Positions 9,691-18,291 are shown, numbered from the stretch's first letter. The stretch is 64,000 bases of DNA from Burkholderia glumae LMG 2196 = ATCC 33617 (GCF_000960995.1 NZ_CP009435.1:2294001-2358000), one strand, 5' to 3'. Notes: generated by a model not told the origin, from the sequence alone. Numbers and translations are program-made.

Positions 9691-10287
9691 ATGACGACCC
9701 GGTTCGATCGTGAAGGGCTGCATCAGCTGCTGTACCAGGCGCGCGAAACCAGCTTGCGCGCGGCGGCCGTCTACGAGGCGGCGCTGGCCTGCGCCGCGCG
9801 CGACGAGCTTGCCGACGAGTGGCGCGCGCACCGCGACGCGGCGCGGCGCCGGGCGCAGGTGTTCGGCACGGCGTTCGACGCGCTCGGGCTCGACGCGGAC
9901 GCCACCTCGCACGGCCGCACGGCCGCCGCCGCGCTCGGCAAGTCGCTGCTCGAGGTGATCGCCTATGCGGCGCAGGGCGACGACCGCGCCGCGGCCCTGC
10001 GCGTGGCGGCCGAGTGCGTGCTGCTGATCGAGACCAAGGACCAGTTGAACCGCACGCTGCTCGGGATCGCGGCCGAGCGCATCACCGGGCCGGTGGCGCA
10101 GGTGCTGAAGGACCTGGTGGAGGCCATCGAGGCCGACGGCGAGCCGCGCGCGCTGCATGCGCGCGGCTGGTCGCGCGAACTGTGGCTCGACGCGCTCGGG
10201 CTGGCCGCCGTGCTGCCGCCGCCCGAGGAGGTGGTGCCGGGGCCGGTGCGCGGCGAACTCGGCGAACGGGGCGGGCTGACGCACTGA
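9691..10287 (+). CDS. Ferritin-like/helical stress protein, 198 aa (hypothetical)
   Basis: ATG 9691 follows AGGAGGGAGG at about 9675-9684. The sequence is almost entirely helical, with several His/Glu-containing helices (LHQLLYQARETSLRAAAVYEAAL, ECVLLIETKDQLNRTLLGIA). The layout is reminiscent of DUF2383/rubrerythrin-like PA2169 proteins, but I cannot confirm metal ligands by eye. No signal peptide. It follows the DUF4142 gene in the same direction with a 91-base gap, so co-transcription is plausible. Confidence 0.6.
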   Translation: MTTRFDREGLHQLLYQARETSLRAAAVYEAALACAARDELADEWRAHRDAARRRAQVFGTAFDALGLDADATSHGRTAAAALGKSLLEVIAYAAQGDDRAAALRVAAECVLLIETKDQLNRTLLGIAAERITGPVAQVLKDLVEAIEADGEPRALHARGWSRELWLDALGLAAVLPPPEEVVPGPVRGELGERGGLTH

Positions 10288-10328
10288 ACGGCGCGCGCGG
10301 CGGTGGCGACTGCGTCGGCGAGCCGCGC

Positions 10329-10351
10329 AGCCGCCGCCGTTTGCGGCGGCT
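10329..10351 (+). terminator. Strong hairpin after 9691..10287
   Basis: A perfect 9-bp stem (AGCCGCCGC / GCGGCGGCT) with a 5-base loop lies 42 bases after the stop. No U-run follows, so it is only a terminator candidate. Confidence 0.45.
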
Positions 10352-10365
10352 CGGCCGCTGCCGGA

Positions 10366-10394
10366 CAAAAAGAGAGCGCCCCTGAAGGACGCTC
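10366..10394 (-). terminator. Rho-independent terminator candidate for the minus-strand gene 10643..10894
   Basis: On the minus strand a GAGCG...CGCTC hairpin is followed by TCTTTTT. It lies about 250 bases past the stop of the only minus-strand gene nearby, so the 3' untranslated part would be long. Confidence 0.45.
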
Positions 10395-10642
10395 CTGAAA
10401 ACAGGTCGGCCTGACGGCCATCCCTGCACAGCGCGGTGCGGCTCGCTGGCGACCGCCGCGCGGTTCCTTTCCCGACAAGCTCGATGACGCGCCGTGCGGC
10501 GGCGCATCGGTGCCGGTATCCGCCTCGAAGCGGCCGGGGCCGTTCAGCTCCCGGCCGCTGGCTTGCACGACGGCGGGCTCGGCCGGGCGTGGCCCGGGCC
10601 AGCGCACGGCGGCCGGCGATGACTCGGCAGCGGCCGGCCCCG

Positions 10643-10894
10643 TCAGTCAGTGCCCGGCTCGTCTGGCTCGGGCGAGCGCCGGGCAGGCGGCTCCGGCTCC
10701 GGATCGATCCGCGTCACGCCGCCCGTGGCGGGTGGATCACTGGCCGGGAAGGTGTCCTTGAGCGTGTCGTCGATGCGTTTTTCGGGGCGCGCGGGGGCGC
10801 GCTCGCGTTCCGAGGTCTGCAGCGGCAAGTCGCGCTCGAGCGCCGGTCGGGCTGCGGCATCGACCTGAGGGATGGGCTGGGAAGCAATTCGCAT
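10643..10894 (-). CDS. Small hypothetical protein with DTLKDTFPASDPPA motif, 83 aa
   Basis: ATG at 10894 with GGAGGA upstream. Hydrophilic, Pro/Glu/Arg-rich protein with the motif DDTLKDTFPASDPPA in the middle; I recall this motif from short, uncharacterised proteobacterial proteins. No membrane segment. An excellent sigma-54 promoter candidate (10932-10948, minus) lies 40 bases upstream. Confidence 0.65.
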   Translation of the reverse strand: MRIASQPIPQVDAAARPALERDLPLQTSERERAPARPEKRIDDTLKDTFPASDPPATGGVTRIDPEPEPPARRSPEPDEPGTD

Positions 10895-10931
10895 CGGGTG
10901 TCCTCCGGGTGTTGAGGGAGTCGTCTGAATC

Positions 10932-10948
10932 CAGCAAGCGGCGTGCCG
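10932..10948 (-). promoter_or_regulatory. Sigma-54 promoter candidate (minus strand) for 10643..10894
   Basis: Minus strand reads CGGCACGCCGCTTGCTG; GG (10947-10946) and GC (10935-10934) are 10 bases apart, with full CACG and CTTGCT matches. One of the best sites in the window. Confidence 0.65.
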
Positions 10949-11000
10949 GGCGAACGCGGCGCGCGCCCCGGCCCGGCGGCGGCGGGCGCCGCGCGTTCAG

Positions 11001-11015
11001 CTGCAAAATTTGCAG
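11001..11015. promoter_or_regulatory. Short palindrome between divergent sigma-54 promoter candidates
   Basis: CTGCAAAATTTGCAG is a palindrome of two 7-base arms (CTGCAAA/TTTGCAG) about one central base. It lies between the minus-strand site at 10932-10948 and the plus-strand site at 11111-11126, where an activator would bind. Confidence 0.3.
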
Positions 11016-11110
11016 CGACGGTGTAACGATTTCACGGAACTGACGCATTTCGCCGCGACCGGCTTGGCCCGCCGCGATGCGGGGCATGCCCGCGTGGCTC
11101 GCCGGCGCGT

Positions 11111-11126
11111 TGGCATGGGACTTGCA
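11111..11126 (+). promoter_or_regulatory. Sigma-54 promoter candidate for 11163..11465
   Basis: TGGCATGGGACTTGCA: TGG at 11111-11113 and TTGC at 11122-11125, GG to GC 10 bases. Near-perfect consensus, 37 bases before the GTG start. Confidence 0.7.
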
Positions 11127-11162
11127 AATATGTCCCCTGATTCTGTAATGGGAGGACCGACC

Positions 11163-11465
11163 GTGGCGCTCATGTCTGCTTCGCCATCCGCGTTGACCGT
11201 GCCGCGGGCACAGCGGCTCGCCGGCCTGGGGATGCATCGCCCCGAGCCGCCGCCCGTGCCCGAGATCGATCCCGAGCGGCAGCCCGGCGGCGACGGGCCG
11301 CCCGATCCGCCGGTGCCGCCGCAGGCGCCGGAGGGCGATCCGCCGTCGCGGCAGCCGCCCGAGCGGCTCGCGCTGGCCTCGCGCCGGCAGGGCCGGGCGC
11401 GCTTCGCTTCCGAGCCGGGCGCGCCGGCGCACGTCGTGCATCCACGCCGTGCGCGGCACGGGTAA
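11163..11465 (+). CDS. Pro/Arg-rich hypothetical protein, 100 aa
   Basis: I choose GTG 11163 because GGGAGG precedes it and because a sigma-54 promoter candidate ends 37 bases upstream; the frame is open further up (ATG at 11010) but would start before the promoter. The product is rich in Pro, Arg, Glu and Asp and looks disordered, with PPPVPEIDPERQPGGDGPPDPP in the middle. No domain recognised. Reality of the gene rests on the promoter and ribosome site. Confidence 0.45.
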   Translation: MALMSASPSALTVPRAQRLAGLGMHRPEPPPVPEIDPERQPGGDGPPDPPVPPQAPEGDPPSRQPPERLALASRRQGRARFASEPGAPAHVVHPRRARHG

Positions 11466-11529
11466 CATGACTGACGGCCGCCCGCGCGACAGCGGGACGA
11501 GGACCGGCACACGCGCGCCGGCCGGCGCC

Positions 11530-11545
11530 CGGCACATGGCTGGCG
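11530..11545 (+). promoter_or_regulatory. Weaker sigma-54 promoter candidate for MipA/OmpV gene
   Basis: CGGCACATGGCTGGCG: GG 11531-11532, GC 11543-11544, 10 bases apart; -24 is good (GGCAC), -12 is TGGC instead of TTGC. It lies 65 bases before the ATG at 11610. Confidence 0.35.
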
Positions 11546-11609
11546 CAGGGCTCGCGGGCGCGGTTGGGGACGCTCTCAGCAGAACGTACAACACGAAGAG
11601 GACAAGCTG

Positions 11610-12509
11610 ATGATTCGATGCCGTGCCGTTCCCGTTTCCCCGCGCCGCCTGGGCCTGATGCGCCGCGCGGTCGTTCCGTCGCGGCTGACCGTCCTGACGG
11701 TGTGCTGCGCGGCCGCCGTGACGGCCCGCGCGCAGACGCCGGGCCCGCTCAGCGAGTGGCAGTACTCGGCCGGCGTGCCGCTCGAGAGCCTGTTCAATCC
11801 GCACCCGCCCGACAAGTGGGACGTGCGGGTGGGCGTGGCCTCCACGTTCCGGCCGCGGTACGACGGCTCCGACCAGTACCGCGCGATGGCCGGCCCGAGC
11901 ATCGACGTGCGCTATCGCGACCTGCTGTTCCTCTCGACCGGCGAGGGGCTGGGCGTGAATTTCCTGCGCGGCCGGAACTGGCGCGCGACGCTGTCGGTCG
12001 GCTACGATCTCGGGCGCCGTTCGGCCGACGATCTCGGCCACCTGAACGGCCTCGACAACATCAATCCGGCACCGAAGATCAAGCTGTCGGCGGACTACGT
12101 GCTGTCCAAGCGCTTTCCGCTGGTGCTGCGCGGCGACGTGCAGCGCTACATCGGCGGCGCGAACGGCTGGGTGGCCGACTTCGCCGCCTACATGCCGCTG
12201 CCGGGCAGCTCGGAGCGCTTTTTCTGGTTCGCCGGCCCGAACGTCACGTTCGCCGACTCGCGCTACATGAACAGCTGGTTCGGGGTAAACCAGGGGGAAT
12301 CGGCGCGCTCGGGAATTCCGGCGTATTCTGCGAAGGCGGGCCTGAGATCCTATGGCGGCGGCATCACCATGGTGTGGTTCTTCCGCAAGCACTGGTTCCT
12401 CACGGCCGACGGCGCGATCCAGCAGCTGGTGGGCAGCGCGCGTCACAGCCCGATCACGCAGAGTTCGGCGAACGCCACGTTCGATCTGTCGATCAATTAC
12501 CAGTTCTAG
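11610..12509 (+). CDS. MipA/OmpV family outer-membrane protein, 299 aa
   Basis: ATG 11610 with GAGGA upstream. A long Arg-rich signal peptide ends near ARAQ (about 42). The mature part has the alternating pattern of a beta-barrel, family features (VRVGVASTFRPRYDGSDQYRAMAGPSIDVRYRD near the start; SADYVLSKRFPLVLRGDVQR) and ends in an aromatic residue (INYQF), the outer-membrane assembly signal. MipA was first described as a scaffold for the lytic transglycosylase MltA and PBP1B in E. coli; OmpV relatives are induced by antibiotics and osmotic change. Confidence 0.85.
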   Translation: MIRCRAVPVSPRRLGLMRRAVVPSRLTVLTVCCAAAVTARAQTPGPLSEWQYSAGVPLESLFNPHPPDKWDVRVGVASTFRPRYDGSDQYRAMAGPSIDVRYRDLLFLSTGEGLGVNFLRGRNWRATLSVGYDLGRRSADDLGHLNGLDNINPAPKIKLSADYVLSKRFPLVLRGDVQRYIGGANGWVADFAAYMPLPGSSERFFWFAGPNVTFADSRYMNSWFGVNQGESARSGIPAYSAKAGLRSYGGGITMVWFFRKHWFLTADGAIQQLVGSARHSPITQSSANATFDLSINYQF

Positions 12510-12578
12510 TTCTGGCATCCATGCCCGCCGCACGGCCCGGCCGTGCGGCGAGAGAGGCACCCCGTACAGGAGGAGACG

Positions 12579-13097
12579 ATGGAGCAGGCACGGAATCAAA
12601 ACCCGGTGAAGACGCCGGCCCCCGGATTGAACCCGACGCCCTCGACGGCCGCGGCCGAACGCGGCGCCGGCCGCCACTTGACCCCTGAGCGGATCGCCGC
12701 GAAGATGCCCACCGGCCTGCCGGCCATCGACCGCGCGCGCTACACGCTCGAGCACGGCGATCCGGTGCGCCGTGCCGCGAGCCGGATCGCGACGCTCGAC
12801 AACGCGGCGATGGGCGCCTCGGGCAACAGCGTCGACGTGGACGGCAAGAGCTTCGATGCGCACCGCGACGCCTCGCACTGGCACGACAACGAGATCCACT
12901 CCAATGCCTCGCTCGACGACAGCGTGGTGACGCCCGACGACGGCCTGGCCGGCTTCGCATGCCGCCGCGGCGGGCTGCAGCCGGCCGTGGCGACGCGCTT
13001 CGGCTGGCAGGTCAGCCAGACCGGCATCGTCGATGCGGGCCGCACGAACGGCGCGCGCACGGTGCGCGTGATCCGGCTCGAACCTTCGTCATCCTGA
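12579..13097 (+). CDS. Conserved hypothetical protein, 172 aa
   Basis: ATG 12579 follows AGGAGGAG. Hydrophilic; a Pro/Ala-rich N-terminus, then a section with DRARYTLEHGDPVRRAASRIATLDNAAMG and SVDVDGKSFDAHRDASHWHDNEIHSNASLDDS rich in His and Asp. No signal peptide or known domain. It lies 69 bases after the MipA gene in the same direction and is probably co-transcribed. Confidence 0.55.
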   Translation: MEQARNQNPVKTPAPGLNPTPSTAAAERGAGRHLTPERIAAKMPTGLPAIDRARYTLEHGDPVRRAASRIATLDNAAMGASGNSVDVDGKSFDAHRDASHWHDNEIHSNASLDDSVVTPDDGLAGFACRRGGLQPAVATRFGWQVSQTGIVDAGRTNGARTVRVIRLEPSSS

Positions 13098-13257
13098 TCG
13101 CTTCCTGATGCCGGCCCGGCGAGCCGCCTGCGCTCGCCGCCCCGGCAGCCGCGGCAGCGCCCGCGCGCCCTGCACGCCCCGCACGCCCCGCACGCCGGCG
13201 GCCATGCCTGCCGGCCGGCATCTGCGCGCGGGCGGCCATTTCCCTTGCCTGCCATAC

Positions 13258-13286
13258 CGACACCCCCGCCTCGCACGGGGGTGTCG
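13258..13286. terminator. Perfect 10-bp hairpin between convergent genes
   Basis: CGACACCCCC and GGGGGTGTCG form a perfect 10-bp stem around a 9-base loop, between the ends of 12579..13097 (+) and 13349..14116 (-). No U-run on either side, but position and stem suggest a shared terminator. Confidence 0.5.
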
Positions 13287-13348
13287 TGCATCGTCGGCCG
13301 CCGCGACGGCCCTCATCGTGGGCCGCGCTTGGCGGTCGCGGTTGCCGG

Positions 13349-14116
13349 TTATTGCGGGCCGAGCTCCTGCGCCGACGAATCGGCCTCGTTGCCCTGCGCG
13401 ACCAGGACGTGGATGTCGTTCGGCATCACGTCGGCAATGCCGCCCGCCGGGATCGTCACCACCAGCCAGTCGGCGTTGTTCGCCAGGTTGAACGGCGCCG
13501 TCGTCAGCACCGGGGTCTTCGAGCCGGTGGTCGTGACGATGATCTGGTAGTTGCCGCCGTTCAGATAGATCGAATCCTGCGTGGTGGCCGGCACCGCGTT
13601 CTTGTAGGTCACGTTCGACAGCGTCGGGTTGGCCGCCGAGATGTTGGTGTTGCCGGCCGTGACCACGTAGATGTCCAGGTTCTGCGCGTTCGGCGAGGCG
13701 TTGAAGCTGCGCAGGCGCGCCTGGTTCGACAGCAGGCCCTTGGCATACGGATCGTCGATCACCGCGATCGGCGACGAGCTGCTCGGCAGCGCGATGGTGG
13801 TGTAGTGGTGGCCGTTGGCGGTGGTGAACGACTGGGAACCGACCGCCGAGTTGGTGCCGGTGGCGTTGTAGGACGTGGTGGTGGCGCCGCTGCTCACGTC
13901 GCCGTAGCGCGTCACGCCCTTGTAGGCGATGTTGGCCGTGTTGAGCTGCCCGTTCACGTAGTAATCGACGTTCGGGCCGAGCGGCACGGCGTGGATGAAG
14001 CGCGCCTGCGGCTTCGACACGCCAATAATGGTGCCGATGTCGTTGCCGTCGCCGCCGCAAGCGGCGAGCACTGCCACGGCCGAAACCATCACCGCCAGGG
14101 TACGAATCGTTTTCAT
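13349..14116 (-). CDS. DUF4397 lipoprotein, 255 aa
   Basis: ATG at 14116 with AGAGGAA upstream. Signal peptide with lipobox VLAACG (Cys20). Two DUF4397 units follow: about 35-150 (ARFIHAVPLGPNVDYYVNG and PVAVIDDPY-like) and about 155-250 (LRSFNASPNAQNLDIYV, VTTTGSKTPVLTTAPFNLANNADW), each an Ig-like beta-sandwich rich in Ser, Thr and Asn. Cell-surface or periplasmic lipoprotein of unknown role. Confidence 0.82.
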   Translation of the reverse strand: MKTIRTLAVMVSAVAVLAACGGDGNDIGTIIGVSKPQARFIHAVPLGPNVDYYVNGQLNTANIAYKGVTRYGDVSSGATTTSYNATGTNSAVGSQSFTTANGHHYTTIALPSSSSPIAVIDDPYAKGLLSNQARLRSFNASPNAQNLDIYVVTAGNTNISAANPTLSNVTYKNAVPATTQDSIYLNGGNYQIIVTTTGSKTPVLTTAPFNLANNADWLVVTIPAGGIADVMPNDIHVLVAQGNEADSSAQELGPQ

Positions 14117-14467
14117 GTTTTTCCTCTCTGAACTCTCGTTCATATGATGTTGCTCAATCCGCGCGCCTCGCGGCGCCGGTGTCTCGCGACCAATGATGTT
14201 GACTGCCCGGCGACGCGACCCCCCTTCGGTACCCGCTGCGCCGGTCCCGCGCCATCGTGGGCGGGTCCTGCTGGTGAGCACGGCACGTGCCCGAGGCCGC
14301 CGGGCGCGCGGCGCGAGCGGAAACGAAGCGCGCCGCGAGGCGCCTGAATCGGGCGCGGGGCCGGCCCGCGCAGGGGCGCCGCGCCGGCTCGCCTCCGCCT
14401 GGCTGGCCGCGCGTGCGGCACGCATCAGGGGGCGCAGCGTGGCCGCGAGTGCGATGAGCGCGCCCGG

Positions 14468-14483
14468 CGGCCCAAATCTTGCG
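14468..14483 (+). promoter_or_regulatory. Distal sigma-54 promoter candidate upstream of rpoN
   Basis: CGGCCCAAATCTTGCG: GG 14469-14470 and GC 14481-14482, 10 bases between, TTGC exact. 165 bases before the rpoN ATG. Confidence 0.4.
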
Positions 14484-14590
14484 AAGTGCTTGTAAAAAAG
14501 GCGTCACGCAGGCGGCGTGTGCAACGAATGCCGCTGCGGCGACGGCGGCGCAGCCCTGTCGGGCCGGGCGCGGGCGGGCCGAGGGCAGGC

Positions 14591-14606
14591 TGGTATGGAT
14601 GTTGCA
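14591..14606 (+). promoter_or_regulatory. Proximal sigma-54 promoter candidate upstream of rpoN
   Basis: TGGTATGGATGTTGCA: GG 14592-14593, GC 14604-14605, 10 bases between, TGG and TTGCA exact. It lies 41 bases before the rpoN ATG, so this sigma factor may drive its own synthesis. Confidence 0.6.
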
Positions 14607-14646
14607 AAAGGAGAGGCAGGACCACTTAACCGACAGGAGCATCCGG

Positions 14647-16101
14647 ATGCCCGCTACGCTCGCGCTACAGATGCGGCAACACCTGACGCTGACGCCTCGG
14701 CTGCAACAGTCGCTGCGATTGCTGCAGTTGTCGTCGCTCGAATTCCAGCAGGAACTGCGTCAGGCGCTCGACACCAACCCGTTTCTCGAGGACGTGCAGA
14801 TTTCAGGCGACGACGACACGCGCACGCCGTTCGACGAAGCGACCGCCGCGGCCGAATCGGCCGAGACGTCGGAGCCCGCGAGCCTCGTCACCGCCGAACC
14901 GGGCCCGCGCGACGGCGAGCTTTCCTATACGGCCGAACCGTCGATGCGCGGCTCGCTGCGCCGCTCCAACGAGAGCTTCGACGTCGAGCCGTCGGACCGC
15001 CTCGTGCTCGAACCGTCCCTGCACGAACACCTGCACGAGGCGCTCTGCCTCTATCCGCTCAACACGCGTGACCGCGCCGCCGCGCGCACCATCATCGACG
15101 CGCTCGACGACGACGGCTACCTGCGCCAGTCGCTGGCCGAGCTGGCCGCCACGATCGCCGATTCGGACGCCTGCTTCAGCGAACAGGAACTCGCGGTAGC
15201 GCTGCGGCTCGTGCAGTCGCTCGACAAGCCGGGGCTCGCGGCGCGCTCGCTGTCCGAGTGCCTGATGCTGCAGTTGAACGCGATGCCGGGCGGGCGCGAC
15301 GACGTGGAGTGCGCGAAGGTGATCGCCGAGCATCATCTCGAACGGCTCGCGCGCCGCGAGACGGCCGAGATCCAGCGCCGCATCGGCTGCGATACGCGCA
15401 CGCTCCGCGCGGCCTGCGCGCTGGTGCGCAAGCTCGATCCGCGCCCGGGCAACCATTTCGGCGGCGCGAGCGGCGACTACGTGGTGCCCGACGTGATCGT
15501 GCGGCAGGTGAGCGGGCGCTGGGTGGTGACGATCAACCCGGCGGTGATGCCGCGCGCGCGCATCCACAAGCTCTATGCCGAGCTGTTCGCGAAGTCGAGC
15601 GAATCGGCCCAGTCGCCGCTCGGCCAGCAGCTGCAGGAGGCACGCTGGCTGATCCGCAATGCGCAGAAGCGCTTCGACACGATCCAGCGCGTGGGCGAAT
15701 GCATCGTCGCGCGGCAGCGCGACTTCTTCCGTTACGGTGCGATCGCGCTGAAGCCGCTGGTGCTGCGCGACATCGCCGAGGAGCTGGATCTGCACGAATC
15801 GACCATCTCGCGCGCCACCGGCAACAAGTACATGGCCACGCCGCACGGCACCTTCGAGTTCAAGCACTTCTTCCCGCGCAAGCTCGAGGCGGCGGGGCGC
15901 GGCGCCTGCTCGGCGGCGGCGGCCAAGGTGCTGATCCGCGAGATGATCGCGGCCGAGCCCGGCGGCGAACCGCTTTCCGACGTGGCGCTGGCGCAGCGCC
16001 TGGCCGGCCGCGGCGTGGTGCTGGCGCGGCGCACCGTCACCAAGTACCGGCAGGCCATGAAGATCCTGCCGGCCGAGTTGCGCCGGCGCGTGCCGGTGTG
16101 A
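14647..16101 (+). CDS. rpoN: RNA polymerase sigma-54 factor (second-copy RpoN), 484 aa
   Basis: Region I is Gln/Leu-rich (LALQMRQHLTLTPRLQQSLRLLQLSS), an acidic region II spans about 60-120, the core-binding domain follows, then the HTH that reads the -12 element (LRDIAEELDLHESTISRATGNKYM) and the RpoN box (ARRTVTKYRQ, about 462-471) that reads -24. Length is normal. The usual RpoN neighbourhood (lptB upstream, hpf and ptsN downstream) is absent, so I take it as an additional paralogue, as seen in other betaproteobacteria with two copies. Neighbours include two sigma-54 activators, and at least one promoter candidate of its own type lies upstream. Confidence 0.93.
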   Translation: MPATLALQMRQHLTLTPRLQQSLRLLQLSSLEFQQELRQALDTNPFLEDVQISGDDDTRTPFDEATAAAESAETSEPASLVTAEPGPRDGELSYTAEPSMRGSLRRSNESFDVEPSDRLVLEPSLHEHLHEALCLYPLNTRDRAAARTIIDALDDDGYLRQSLAELAATIADSDACFSEQELAVALRLVQSLDKPGLAARSLSECLMLQLNAMPGGRDDVECAKVIAEHHLERLARRETAEIQRRIGCDTRTLRAACALVRKLDPRPGNHFGGASGDYVVPDVIVRQVSGRWVVTINPAVMPRARIHKLYAELFAKSSESAQSPLGQQLQEARWLIRNAQKRFDTIQRVGECIVARQRDFFRYGAIALKPLVLRDIAEELDLHESTISRATGNKYMATPHGTFEFKHFFPRKLEAAGRGACSAAAAKVLIREMIAAEPGGEPLSDVALAQRLAGRGVVLARRTVTKYRQAMKILPAELRRRVPV

Positions 16102-16162
16102 GGCGCGCGGCGGCCGTGCCGCCGTGCGGCGACGGTTTCACAATTCCAAACTGGAGGTAGAC

Positions 16163-16324
16163 ATGCTTCGATACGCGGTCATCTTTTTCATCATCGCCAT
16201 CATCGCGGCGGTGTTCGGATTCGGCGGCATCGCCGCGGGCGCGGCCGAGATCGCGAAGATCCTGTTCTTCATCTTCGTGGTGATCTTCCTCGTCACGCTG
16301 CTGCTCGGGGTGGTCCGGCGCTAA
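16163..16324 (+). CDS. DUF1328 (UPF0391) small membrane protein, 53 aa
   Basis: ATG 16163 with GGAGGT upstream. Two hydrophobic helices separated by a short FGFGGIAAGAAEIAKIL loop, ending in RR; the family (YtjA-type) is typically 50-60 residues and has the same AAVFGFGGIA core. Function unknown, often stress-induced. It follows rpoN by 61 bases and precedes a good terminator, so it is probably the last gene of the rpoN transcript. Confidence 0.88.
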   Translation: MLRYAVIFFIIAIIAAVFGFGGIAAGAAEIAKILFFIFVVIFLVTLLLGVVRR

Positions 16325-16386
16325 GGTCCATCCGGCCTCCGGCACGGCCGCCGCGCGGATCGCGCGGTCCTGCCCGTCACCCCCGA

Positions 16387-16411
16387 CCCTCGCCCGGCGC
16401 GAGGGTTTTTT
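16387..16411 (+). terminator. Rho-independent terminator after rpoN-DUF1328
   Basis: Stem CCCTCGC/GCGAGGG with a 5-base loop followed by TTTTTT. Confidence 0.85.
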
Positions 16412-16497
16412 CATGGCAGCGCCTGCACGGCCGGGAGCGGCGCGGCACCGGCTCGCGCGGGGCCCGAGCGAGCGGCCCGCGCTGAAGCCGGGCGCGC

Positions 16498-17601
16498 TCA
16501 GGCGGCGTTCTTCACCACGCGCGGCAGCTCCACCGCGAACACGGTCTGCTCGGCGTTGTCGGGCAGCGCGCGCACCGAGCCGCGATGCATCTGGACCACC
16601 TTCTGCACGATGTGCAGGCCGAGCCCGAGGCCGCCGCGCGGCCGCGTGGTGGCCGCGTCCGGCACGAAGGCCTCGAACAGGTGGGGCAGCACGGCCGGCG
16701 GGATCGCGCCGTGGTTGCTGACCTTGAGGCACACCCGGTGGGCCGCCTCGCCGTCGATCTCGACGACGATGGTGCCGTTCGGCTCGCCGTGATGCAGGGC
16801 GTTGCTGACGAGGTTCGACACCGCCTGCCAGAGCAGGTCCGCATCCCACTCGCCGTGGGTGTCGCCGCGCGCGGCCACGGCGATGCGCTCGCTGCCGGCG
16901 GTGCCGCTGAATTCGTCGACCACCGCGCGGCACAGCGTGGCCAGCTCCAGCTGCCGGGTCTGAAGCCGCAGCCGGCCGCCCTGCAGCCGCGCGAGATTGA
17001 GCAGCTGATGCACCATCCGCGCCATGCGCAGCGAGCTGCTCTTGATGCGCGCGGCCACCGCCGCGGTCTGCGTGCCGGACGGATCGCGCATCAGGTACTC
17101 GGCCGAGGCCAGCACCGCGCCGAGCGGCGTGCGCAGATCGTGGCCGAGCACCGCCATCAGCATCTCGTTGGCTTCGAGCAGCTGCCGGGTGGTCTGCAAC
17201 TGCTCGGCGACGAGGCGCTTGTGCTGTTCGAGCTGAACGAACACGTCCACCTTCGAGCGCAGGATCAGCGGATCGACGGGCTTGTAGAGGAAGTCCACCG
17301 CGCCCGCCTCGTAGCCGCGAAAGGTGCGCGAGGCATCCTCGGCGCTGGCGGTGAGGAAGATGATCGGCACGTGCGAGGTGCGCGGGCTGCCGCGCATCAG
17401 CGAGGCGAGTTCGAAGCCGTTCATCACCGGCATGTTGACGTCGAGGATCGCGAGCGCCACCTCGTGCTTGAGCAGCAGGTCGAGCGCGGCGGTCCCCGAA
17501 TTGGCCACCAGCAGCTCGACGTCTTGGCGCGCCAGCAGCGCCTGCAATGCGGTGATGTTGTGGACGATGTCGTCGACGATCAGGATGTTGACTGGGGGCA
17601 T
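16498..17601 (-). CDS. Receiver - histidine kinase fusion, 367 aa
   Basis: N-terminal receiver (acidic pair in LIVDD, Asp in AILDVNMPVMNG near 54, Lys in FLYKPVD), a short coiled linker (about 125-145), HisKA with GHDLRTP (about 152) and HATPase_c (NLVSNALHHG, GGLGLGLHIVQ). No membrane segment, so cytoplasmic. It receives phosphoryl groups rather than sensing a ligand directly. Its start is 8 bases after the stop of cheB in the same direction; last gene of a four-gene signalling operon. Confidence 0.9.
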   Translation of the reverse strand: MPPVNILIVDDIVHNITALQALLARQDVELLVANSGTAALDLLLKHEVALAILDVNMPVMNGFELASLMRGSPRTSHVPIIFLTASAEDASRTFRGYEAGAVDFLYKPVDPLILRSKVDVFVQLEQHKRLVAEQLQTTRQLLEANEMLMAVLGHDLRTPLGAVLASAEYLMRDPSGTQTAAVAARIKSSSLRMARMVHQLLNLARLQGGRLRLQTRQLELATLCRAVVDEFSGTAGSERIAVAARGDTHGEWDADLLWQAVSNLVSNALHHGEPNGTIVVEIDGEAAHRVCLKVSNHGAIPPAVLPHLFEAFVPDAATTRPRGGLGLGLHIVQKVVQMHRGSVRALPDNAEQTVFAVELPRVVKNAA

Positions 17602-17609
17602 GGCATGAA

Positions 17610-18233
17610 TCAGGAAAAAACCGGCAAGGCCGCGAGCCGGCGGGCCATCTCGGCGGGAGAGAGCACGTGGTCGGCGGCGTGATGTTCGATCGCCGTGCGC
17701 GGCATGACCGGCGAGGCCGCCGAATCCGGCGCCTGCACCCAGGCCGTGCCGCCATGCGCGCGCACGGCCTCGAGGCCGGCGGTGCCGTCGTCGTTGGCGC
17801 CGGACAGCAGGATGCCGAGCAGCCGCTCGCGGTAGACGTGGGCCGCCGATTCGAACAGCACGTTGATCGACGGCCGCGAGAAACGCACCCGTGCGTCGAC
17901 CGACAGCGCCACGCTGCGATCGTCGTCCACCAGCATGTGATAGGCCGGCGGCGCGACGTAGACGCGGGCCGGCCGCAGCGGCTCGCCGGCGTCGGGCTCG
18001 ATGACGGGCAGCACGCAGCGGCGGGCGAAGGTCTGCGCCAGATGGCTCGGCGAATCGGCCGGCAGGTGCGTGACGATCAATACGGCCGCGCCGAAGCCGG
18101 CCGGCAGCGCGGGCAGCAGCCGGTTCAGCACCTCGATGCCGCCCGCGGAGGCGCCCAGCACCACCGCCTCGAACGCGTGCGTGCCGGGCGGCCCGCGCCG
18201 GCGCTGCGGGGAGAGGGGCGGCGGGCGGCTCAC
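17610..18233 (-). CDS. cheB: CheB-type protein-glutamate methylesterase domain protein, 207 aa
   Basis: I start at GTG 18233 (GGAG upstream); the longer frame to 18446 would overlap cheR. A Pro/Arg-rich lead is followed by the CheB catalytic domain with the Ser nucleophile in LGASAGG (Ser29), His56 in VTHLPADS and the Asp in LSGANDDGTAG. It has no receiver domain, unlike chemotaxis CheB, which fits stand-alone enzymes paired with CheR in sensory operons. Downstream of cheR by 58 bases. Confidence 0.88.
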   Translation of the reverse strand: MSRPPPLSPQRRRGPPGTHAFEAVVLGASAGGIEVLNRLLPALPAGFGAAVLIVTHLPADSPSHLAQTFARRCVLPVIEPDAGEPLRPARVYVAPPAYHMLVDDDRSVALSVDARVRFSRPSINVLFESAAHVYRERLLGILLSGANDDGTAGLEAVRAHGGTAWVQAPDSAASPVMPRTAIEHHAADHVLSPAEMARRLAALPVFS

Positions 18234-18291
18234 GCGCGGCTCCGGGCGGTGCCCGAGGGCACGCGAGGCAGGGGGAACGGGGCCATGGGCG

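Larger units (their letters stand above)
14117..14646. other. 530-bp intergenic region upstream of rpoN paralogue
   Basis: No gene is supported; the frames present are GC-rich shadows without ribosome sites. It holds the 5' region of the DUF4397 gene and the two rpoN-proximal sigma-54 promoter candidates listed separately. Confidence 0.5.
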
